From positions 1 through 10,566 of the forward strand of contig DAOTUB010000091.1 of assembly GCA_034437455.1 (NCBI GenBank): a DNA stretch of 10,566 nucleotides, written 5' to 3'. Source of the stretch: DAOTUB01 sp034437455 (GTDB taxonomy: Bacteria; Chloroflexota; Anaerolineae; B4-G1). A program made the translations under genes and the position numbers. The notes beneath the pieces were generated by a model. It saw nothing but the letters and a program-made list of their open reading frames with translations, made no database searches and was not told the origin of the DNA. Below are positions 6,166-10,566 of the stretch, one piece after another (position 1 is the first letter of the stretch; each line of letters opens with the position of its first letter).

Positions 6166-7325
6166 ATCTGTCTCCAATCAGAAAACTTGTAAAGAAAACC
6201 AAACAACACGACCCAAAAGAACTGGGGCGGGATTCGATAGTATACATCGATATCTCATCAATTGACCGGCAAACGAAACGCATTTCTGAACCGCAGATTA
6301 TACCTGTCGGTGAGGCTCCTAGCCGTGCTAGAAAGCAAGTTTACGCCGATGACGTGTTGGTTTCAACAGTGCGACCCAATCTCAACGCTGTGGCCCTAGT
6401 TTCTGAAGAATTTCACGATGAAATCGCGTCAACTGGCTTTTGTGTCCTTCGCACAAAGAAAGATACGTTTGAACCACGCTATTTGTTTTACTTCACACAG
6501 ACCAGCGCTTTCGTCTCACGCCTCACTAGGCTTTCGATAGGCGCTGGGTATCCCGCCGTTTCCGATAGCACCATTCTTGATACAGAAATTCCCCTCCCTC
6601 CTCTCCCCGAACAGCAGCGCATCGCCGAGGTGCTGTCCAAGGCGGATCGGCTGCGCCGCCTGCGCCGCACCGCCCGCGAGTTGAGCGATACGTACTTGCA
6701 GTCGGTGTTCCTGGAGATGTTTGGGGATCCGGTGTCGAATCCGACGGGGTGGGAAAGGGCAAAGGCCTCAGACCTGGGTAAGGTCCAAACTGGCAACACT
6801 CCCTCAAGAAAAGAACCTGAAAACTATGGTACATACATTGAATGGATCAAATCCGACAATATTACTCTTGATGAAATGTTTGTTACCCAAAGTCTAGAAA
6901 TGCTGTCAAAGGAGGGTCTTCAAAAAGGGCGTTTCGTGGAAGCTGGATCAATTCTTGTGACCTGCATCGCTGGGAGTCCAACGTCAATTGGCAACGTCGC
7001 GTTAACTGATCGCAAAGTAGCATTCAATCAACAGATCAACGCCGTCACACCACACGAAGATGTAGATTCCCTTTTCCTATACGGTCTTTTCAGAGTTGCT
7101 AAACCACTTGTTCAAAGAAGTACAACACATGGCATGAAACGCATTATCACCAAGTCAAAGTTTGAGAAGCTACTTCTTATCAAGCCACCACTCTCCCTCC
7201 AACAACAATTCGCCCACATCGTCCACAAATTCGAGCGGTTGCGCGTCCAGCAGCGCGAGGCGGAGCGTCAGTCGGAGCATCTATTTCAAACGCTGCTGCA
7301 TCGGGCGTTTCGAGAGAAAGTGTGA
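6162..7325 (+). CDS. hsdS: Type I restriction-modification specificity subunit S
   Basis: This subunit recognises the bipartite DNA target and scaffolds two HsdM and two HsdR subunits. The 387 residues are a typical length. A first target-recognition domain covers about 1-140. The central conserved helix region starts at PLPPLPEQQRIAEVL (144-158) and ends near FGDPVSNPTGWER. The second target-recognition domain covers about 200-345. A C-terminal helix, LRVQQREAERQSEHLFQTLL, ends the protein. The ATG at 6162 overlaps the stop of the detached hsdM tail (ATGA), suggesting translational coupling. The two recognition domains are visibly AT-richer than the central and terminal helices, the pattern expected if recognition domains have been swapped by recombination. 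The last 79 bases recur downstream in whole or part at 7825-7903, 8109-8156 and 8990-9031. Confidence 0.93.
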   Translation: MNLSPIRKLVKKTKQHDPKELGRDSIVYIDISSIDRQTKRISEPQIIPVGEAPSRARKQVYADDVLVSTVRPNLNAVALVSEEFHDEIASTGFCVLRTKKDTFEPRYLFYFTQTSAFVSRLTRLSIGAGYPAVSDSTILDTEIPLPPLPEQQRIAEVLSKADRLRRLRRTARELSDTYLQSVFLEMFGDPVSNPTGWERAKASDLGKVQTGNTPSRKEPENYGTYIEWIKSDNITLDEMFVTQSLEMLSKEGLQKGRFVEAGSILVTCIAGSPTSIGNVALTDRKVAFNQQINAVTPHEDVDSLFLYGLFRVAKPLVQRSTTHGMKRIITKSKFEKLLLIKPPLSLQQQFAHIVHKFERLRVQQREAERQSEHLFQTLLHRAFREKV

Positions 7326-7337
7326 GTTAGCGAAACT

Positions 7338-7811
7338 ATGGCACATCCAGATCGAATGGTTGCGGACAAAGAAGGAAACCAATACCGGCTCGTAATGGAA
7401 GAGTCGGAACAGCACTTTAAAGTGTGGATACTAGATGGCAACATACAGGTTGGCTGGGCGACGTGCATTCTACACGCAGATGGAATGGATTTGGAAGACA
7501 TCATCATCTGTGAGGAACCTGTGCTCTTTCCACGGGGATTGTGGCAACTCGTCCCCAGTCTCTACAGTCGGCTCAAAGGAAAAAACTACCGGCAGAGAGG
7601 CTTGGGAACAGAACTCGTGAAGATCGTTATTGAGAAAGCCTGCGAGAAGGACGTAGCATACATTTGTGGATACATCACCAATCAGGGAATCGCAGACAAC
7701 CCCAAGCTGCTGGAATGGTATCGAAAGCACGGTTTCACGGTCACGCCTGTGTCATCTCCAGGCCCTGGGATGACAGACAAAGTGGCGTGGATACAAATGG
7801 ATTTGAGGTAG
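7338..7811 (+). CDS. GNAT-family N-acetyltransferase
   Basis: This is probably a soluble acetyl-CoA-dependent acetyltransferase of 157 residues; the acceptor is unknown. The pyrophosphate-binding motif A appears as RQRGLGT at 85-91, followed by the expected helix, and motif B as LLEWYRKHGF at 124-133. The N-terminal half is a plausible beta-sheet (YRLVMEE, FKVWILD, VGWATCIL). It begins 12 bases after the hsdS stop, so it is probably on the same transcript. No strong ribosome binding site precedes the ATG at 7338, and the in-frame ATG at 7356 is an alternative start. Base composition is clearly poorer in GC than hsdR/hsdM, suggesting a separate origin. A copy of the hsdS 3' end follows directly. 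A role in defence, such as target modification or antitoxin-like function, is only guilt by association. Confidence 0.8.
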   Translation: MAHPDRMVADKEGNQYRLVMEESEQHFKVWILDGNIQVGWATCILHADGMDLEDIIICEEPVLFPRGLWQLVPSLYSRLKGKNYRQRGLGTELVKIVIEKACEKDVAYICGYITNQGIADNPKLLEWYRKHGFTVTPVSSPGPGMTDKVAWIQMDLR

Positions 7812-7824
7812 TCGTACGCCGCGC

Positions 7825-7903
7825 CCAGCAGCGCGAGGCGGAGCGTCAGTCGGAGCATCTGTTCCAAACGCTGCTGCATCGGGCGTTTCGGGGGGAGGTG
7901 TAG
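7825..7903 (+). repeat. hsdS 3'-end copy B (after the GNAT gene)
   Basis: This segment has the same length (79 bp) and roughly 71 identical bases compared with the true hsdS end at 7247-7325. The first 36 or so bases are identical, and the differences cluster in the final codons and the stop (TAG instead of TGA). It encodes QQREAERQSEHLFQTLLHRA plus FRGEV and a stop, but has no start of its own and does not continue any upstream gene. It begins 13 bases after the GNAT stop. It is strongly GC-rich compared with the genes on either side. Confidence 0.9.
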
Positions 7904-7973
7904 GCCGAGAGGTATCTCAACTAAGATAGAAACGAAAAATAATGGCAGCACAAGACAGCTTTTTGGAGAAAAT

Positions 7974-8156
7974 ATGAAAGACGAGAACTTAGAAATCCCC
8001 TTGAGCGTTAACAACACAGAGTTTCTTCGGAAACTCGTGAAGGTGGCAGAACAAACAAACTCGACAACCGTTCAAGTGAGCACCTGTCAAGGCTCCTGGA
8101 AAGGATCTCATCTGTTTCAAACGCTGCTGCACCGCGCGTTTCGGGGGGAGGTGTGA
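7974..8156 (+). CDS. Small chimeric ORF: unknown N-terminus fused to an hsdS tail
   Basis: The 60-residue frame starts at ATG 7974 with GGAG about 6 bases upstream. The first 45 residues (MKDENLEIPLSVNNTEFLRK and onward) are hydrophilic and match no family I recognise. The final 16 (SHLFQTLLHRAFRGEV) are the HsdS C-terminus, in frame and with its stop. An 11-codon frame, MAAQDSFLEKI (7942-7977), precedes it and overlaps by ATGA, so both could be surviving pieces of older genes. The junction near 8105-8109 is where unrelated sequence meets the hsdS repeat. The likeliest reading is a truncated accessory gene that gained its stop from the hsdS tail. It may be translated, but a function is unproven. 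Confidence 0.45.
   Translation: MKDENLEIPLSVNNTEFLRKLVKVAEQTNSTTVQVSTCQGSWKGSHLFQTLLHRAFRGEV
8109..8156 (+). repeat. hsdS 3'-end copy C
   Basis: 48 bp, starting at CATCTGTTTCAAACGCTGCT, agrees with copy B (7856-7903) at about 43 positions including the stop codon. It shares the GGGGGGAGGTG ending with copy B rather than the GAGAGAAAGTG of the real hsdS. After the TGA, a few bases (GTT) still match the sequence after the real hsdS. It is shorter at its left end than copy B. Confidence 0.88.
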
Positions 8157-8230
8157 GTTGTGGGAGGAGGTATCCGTGTTACATGTGCAGGTGTTGATAG
8201 TTGGGTAGTCAACTTTTGAAGGAGAAATGT

Positions 8231-8917
8231 ATGTATCAAGAAGCAATCAGTAGAGTCCGAGGCTCAATCTTTCCTGTGTTCTTTGAATCACGTCAAGGAA
8301 ACCTAGTTCACATTGGGGTTTTGGGAACGGGATTCTTTGTCAACGATAAAGGTCTCTTCGTAACAGCCTATCATGTAGCTACAAACACCCCTACTGGGGC
8401 AAGATTACTCTACCCTGGTAATGTCCCAAACAAGCCTCTGCGTCAGCCAGTTGACATAGAGGAAGTTTACAGCGATGCCGTAAAAGACGTTTTTGTCGGC
8501 AGAGTTTCCCAGGAGTCTCTCCCTGCCCTTAGCTTCGCAGCGGAAAAGCCACGTCCCGGTAAGTCCGTGTGTTTGAGCGGCTATCCACTAGCTCGCCTGT
8601 CTCGAAAGCCTGATGGCACCATTGATGTTGGTGGCGTCAGAATTTATTGGCAGCCCACGTTTGTGATTGATGGCATAGCTGCACAAGTTGACCAAAGAGA
8701 GTACCAGGGTTTTATTACTCAGCATACATCCCTGAGCGGAATGAGCGGAGGCCCTGTTTTTGACACAGAAGGGCTTGTCTATGGTATGGATGTCGCTACT
8801 TTTAACCGAGACATTCTCAAACGAGACGGGCAGAAGATACCTGTGTCAAATGGACTCGTTATGGGAGCTGATACCATCCAGGAGATTCTTTCAGACATAA
8901 CTTGTACAGAAGAGTGA
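8231..8917 (+). CDS. Trypsin-like serine protease, cytosolic
   Basis: A 228-residue chymotrypsin-fold protease of the S1/HtrA-like peptidase domain type, without a PDZ domain. The triad is visible: H48 in TAYHVA, probably D86 in KDVFVGRV, and S172 in GMSGGPVFD. GTGFFVNDKGLFVTAYHV is the classic first beta-hairpin. There is no signal peptide or membrane segment, so it should act inside the cell. ATG 8231 is chosen over the upstream TTG 8201 because GAAGGAG (8218-8224) sits 6 bases before it; an ATG at 8227 is out of frame. AT-rich composition matches the neighbouring accessory genes and not hsdRM. It lies between hsdS tail copies C and D. Proteases of this sort occur as effectors or processing enzymes in bacterial conflict systems, so a protective or death-inducing role is plausible but inferred. 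Confidence 0.85.
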   Translation: MYQEAISRVRGSIFPVFFESRQGNLVHIGVLGTGFFVNDKGLFVTAYHVATNTPTGARLLYPGNVPNKPLRQPVDIEEVYSDAVKDVFVGRVSQESLPALSFAAEKPRPGKSVCLSGYPLARLSRKPDGTIDVGGVRIYWQPTFVIDGIAAQVDQREYQGFITQHTSLSGMSGGPVFDTEGLVYGMDVATFNRDILKRDGQKIPVSNGLVMGADTIQEILSDITCTEE

Positions 8918-8989
8918 CGACTTTCTATGCAAGAACGCTAACCAGTTGGCTCGAACACCTAGAAACCTAGCAAAGCCACAGATTCTGCG

Positions 8990-9031
8990 GTGGAAAGCCA
9001 GACAGAGTATCTGTTTCAGGCGCTGTTGCGA
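8990..9031 (+). repeat. Degenerate hsdS 3'-end copy D (after the protease gene)
   Basis: Codons from 8990 read VESQTEYLFQALLR, compared with AERQSEHLFQTLLHR in HsdS. Similarity fades after LLR, and the frame runs on without the usual ending. CTGTTTCAGGCGCTGTTGC is the best-conserved stretch. It is more diverged than copies B and C, so it is either an older event or a tail from a different hsdS. It lies in the 172-bp gap between the protease and the zinc-ribbon gene, which otherwise shows no gene. Confidence 0.6.
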
Positions 9032-9089
9032 AGAAGACCCTGTACAATCATAGTTAGCGTGCTAGATTAGCAAAATGTGAGGTTCGATT

Positions 9090-9362
9090 ATGCAAAAATG
9101 GTCACAAGAACAAAAAGAGAGAGTGATTGAAGCTTTAGCAAAAAGGGAAGTCCGATTGCCATGCCCGCGTTGTGGAAGTCATAACTTTACGCTACTTGAC
9201 GGGTATTTTAAGCAATCAATACAAGCAGAGCTGGGAAAAACTGTACTCGGTGGCCCTGCTATTCCATCTGTTGTTACCGTCTGTACGCAATGTGGCTTCA
9301 TTAGCCAACATGCTTTGGGCGTGTTAGGATTGTTACCTACAGAGGAGGAAAACAATGAATGA
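9090..9362 (+). CDS. Small zinc-ribbon protein of unknown function
   Basis: 90 residues with two CxxC pairs: C25-P-R-C28 (CPRCGSHNF) and C65-T-Q-C68 (CTQCGF). This is a four-cysteine zinc ribbon with a long loop carrying a GGPAIPSVVTV strand. The N-terminus is a charged helix (QEQKERVIEALAKRE). There is no signal peptide. A GAGG lies 8 bases upstream of the ATG. The gene overlaps the following two-TM gene by 8 bases (ATGAATGA), which implies co-translation and probably a shared function. A CPxCG ribbon next to a membrane protein suggests a nucleic-acid or protein sensor or adaptor, but I do not recognise the family and assign no function. The length looks complete. Confidence 0.75.
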   Translation: MQKWSQEQKERVIEALAKREVRLPCPRCGSHNFTLLDGYFKQSIQAELGKTVLGGPAIPSVVTVCTQCGFISQHALGVLGLLPTEEENNE

Positions 9363-9822
9363 AACTGCTCCTCCAAAAGAACAAGCCCAGATGGTCGAGT
9401 ATACTGGTGAGTTGTTTCTGAAAGATTCCAGGTTCTATTTCAACGTCGGGCAAGATTTTGTAGTGACAACGGAAGACAAGATTCGGTTATGCCTGATCAA
9501 TCACTTGTCTCAAAGTGAAAAAAGAAATGCTTGGGCTACTCCTTTAGGGATTTTGCTAACGCTCTTGATAGTGTTCCCTACTACAACTTCTTTTCAAAAG
9601 TTTGTAGTCAGTGCAGACACTTGGCAAGCAGTGTTCATCATAGCTACATTTCTTTCCTTTTTGTGGTTTATAAAATCTCTTTGGGAAAGCAAAGGATCAC
9701 CACCCATCAGAGAATTTTTTGTCTCTTTTTGGCAAGAAACAGGTTCGACGATTGACGACATAGTAGTTACCATCAAACAGACTGCAATAGCAACTGAGAT
9801 ACTGCCGACGGATGAACAATGA
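9355..9822 (+). CDS. Two-transmembrane-helix protein of unknown function
   Basis: 155 residues. A polar N-terminal part (about 1-55) with beta-strand character (ELFLKDSRFYFNVGQDFVVT) is followed by two hydrophobic helices, about 60-78 (WATPLGILLTLLIVF) and 89-110 (WQAVFIIATFLSFLWFIKSL), and a cytosolic-looking C-terminal tail of about 45 residues. A strong ribosome binding site (AGAGGAGG, 9341-9348) lies inside the end of the zinc-ribbon gene. Small two-TM proteins paired with a soluble regulator are a common design for membrane-disrupting defence effectors. That design, and the position in a restriction-modification island, are the only functional hints. It could equally be a membrane anchor for the zinc-ribbon partner. 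No recognised family. Confidence 0.75.
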   Translation: MNETAPPKEQAQMVEYTGELFLKDSRFYFNVGQDFVVTTEDKIRLCLINHLSQSEKRNAWATPLGILLTLLIVFPTTTSFQKFVVSADTWQAVFIIATFLSFLWFIKSLWESKGSPPIREFFVSFWQETGSTIDDIVVTIKQTAIATEILPTDEQ

Positions 9823-9848
9823 TTTAAGTAGCTGTCTCGTAATCGTAA

Positions 9849-9998
9849 ATTCTCCAGCATCCTATTAAGGTCTCCGACCGGCAAATTGACGCGCTGATGT
9901 ACGAGTTGTATGGATTGACGGAGGAGGAGATCAAGATCGTTGAAGAGGTAACACAATTCTCACGTTTCACACATCACGCAACAAGGAGCACGCGATGA
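9849..9998 (+). pseudogene. C-terminal relic of an Eco57I/type IIG-like DNA methyltransferase
   Basis: An open frame with no start reads DRQIDALMYELYGLTEEEIK at 9876-9935 and then IVEE. This is the characteristic extreme C-terminus of Eco57I-type adenine methyltransferase/restriction proteins (IDxLVYELYGLTEEEIxIVE). A stop (TAA) sits in frame at 9846-9848, and nothing upstream resembles the rest of such a protein, so only the tail survives. The frame continues with unrelated codons to TGA 9996-9998, overlapping the CHAT gene start by ATGA. As with the hsdS tails, it is a 3'-terminal piece of a restriction-modification gene placed directly after an accessory gene. Confidence 0.7.
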
Positions 9999-10566
9999 AC
10001 CAAACCAACCAATTCCTAGACCTGGAAATCCGCATCACCCCCCGCCACTATGGCGACGCCTACCCTGTCGAGATCACCCTCGGCAGCGGTCAAGAATTCT
10101 CAGGCCGCCTTGCCGCCAGCATCCTGCCGTGGATCTCTAACGGCGACTCGGCTGCGGACGGGCGAAACCTGTTCCAGGCTCTCTTCGCCGACCCCGCCCT
10201 CCGCACCGCGTGGGCCGAGGCGCGTGGTCAATCTCCCCAGCGTCGCATCCGGTTCCGCATCGCCGCTGGCGCCCCCGAACTCCACGCCATTCCCTGGGAA
10301 CTCTTGCGTCCAGACGATGCTGCAAGCAACTCGGCGCTGTCCGCCGACGCCGACACCCCCTTCTCCCGCTACCTGGCCGTCTCCAAGCCCTGGGGCAGCG
10401 CCGTCGAAGAGCGTCCCATCCGCGTGCTGGCCTTCATCTCCAGCCCCAACGATCTGGAGAAGAAATACGATCTGACCCCGTTGGATTTGGACGCCGAACA
10501 GGCTGCCCTGGAAAAAGTATTCCTCACCCTGGATGAAGATGAGGTCGAACTGGATTTCCTCGACCC
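9995..10566 (+). CDS. CHAT-domain protein, N-terminal part (runs off the window)
   Basis: ATG 9995 follows AAGGAG (9983-9988) by 6 bases and opens a frame that stays open to the window end (190 codons). The protein begins MNQTNQFLDLEIRITPRHYG and continues with RRIRFRIAAGAPELHAIPWE, a segment carrying FSRYLAV, then RPIRVLAFISSPNDLEKKYD. This is the conserved lead-in of CHAT proteins (caspase-like C25/C14-clan peptidases associated with TPR proteins), commonly found as multidomain proteins in Chloroflexota and cyanobacteria. The catalytic His and Cys would lie further downstream and cannot be checked, nor can the C-terminal partner domains (TPR, NACHT, WD40 or others). GC-rich composition matches hsdR and not the accessory genes just upstream, so the boundary of the inserted block probably falls near 9850-9995. 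Confidence 0.85.
   Translation, partial: MNQTNQFLDLEIRITPRHYGDAYPVEITLGSGQEFSGRLAASILPWISNGDSAADGRNLFQALFADPALRTAWAEARGQSPQRRIRFRIAAGAPELHAIPWELLRPDDAASNSALSADADTPFSRYLAVSKPWGSAVEERPIRVLAFISSPNDLEKKYDLTPLDLDAEQAALEKVFLTLDEDEVELDFLD

Noticed and set aside
7664..7903. A 79-residue ORF ending in the hsdS tail
   Set aside because: Its first two-thirds is an out-of-frame reading of the GNAT gene, whose own motifs are clear; only the tail segment is meaningful.
8201..8917. TTG at 8201 as the protease start
   Set aside because: It has no suitable ribosome binding site, while ATG 8231 has GAAGGAG at ideal spacing and the extra ten residues fit no family feature.
9861..9880. Possible degraded fifth palindrome (TTAAGGTCTCCGACC) at the start of the methyltransferase relic
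   Set aside because: Only one arm is partly recognisable and there is no complementary second arm. Not enough to call.

Overview
The window reads as a chromosomal defence (restriction-modification) island of a moderately GC-rich, soil- or sediment-type bacterium. The best guess is Chloroflexota: the CHAT-domain N-terminus at the right end, the HsdR/HsdM style, and the interspersed GTAGACGG-type repeats all look like that phylum. This is judged from memory of families, not from a search.

Layout, left to right. (1) 2-337: the 3' end of a large serine recombinase, cut by the window edge. (2) 338-807: a spacer with a candidate extended -10 promoter, a frameshifted N-terminal relic of a different hsdR (615-737), and a GTAGACGG repeat that runs into the hsdR ribosome binding site. 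(3) 808-7325: a complete type I restriction-modification operon, hsdR (808-3639), hsdM (3703-5418) and hsdS (6162-7325). A HUH/Y1 REP-associated transposase (RAYT, 5428-6042) sits between hsdM and hsdS. (4) 7338-9822: an AT-richer accessory run: a GNAT acetyltransferase, a small chimeric ORF, a cytosolic trypsin-like protease, a four-cysteine zinc-ribbon protein and a two-TM protein. (5) 9849-9998: a C-terminal relic of another DNA methyltransferase (Eco57I/type IIG-like), whose stop overlaps the start of (6) a CHAT-domain protein (9995 to the window end).

Two architectural patterns stand out. First, four near-perfect 33-34 bp palindromes lie at 5124-5157, 5384-5416, 5648-5680 and 6052-6084. 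Two of them bracket the RAYT, one is inside it and one is inside hsdM. Three are translated in frame, and one supplies the hsdM stop codon. Their arms vary in a compensatory way. The RAYT-palindrome unit is also flanked by two diverged copies of the hsdM 3' end; the second (6088-6165) ends in an ATGA overlap with hsdS, so it probably marks the ancestral hsdM/hsdS junction.

Second, the 3' end of hsdS (coding ...HLFQTLLHRAF...) recurs downstream as three partial copies: after the GNAT gene (7825-7903), fused to a small ORF (8109-8156), and after the protease gene (8990-9031). The accessory genes are therefore separated by hsdS tails, as in a cassette array. Either the hsdS 3' end is an insertion site that is regenerated with each gain, or a tandem series of hsdS genes was replaced piecemeal. 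With the hsdR relic, the duplicated hsdM tail and the methyltransferase tail, the locus is a patchwork of restriction-modification fragments.

Functionally, HsdR, HsdM and HsdS should form the restriction complex. The protease, zinc-ribbon, two-TM and CHAT genes are candidate additional defence or cell-fate effectors; their roles are inferred from context only.
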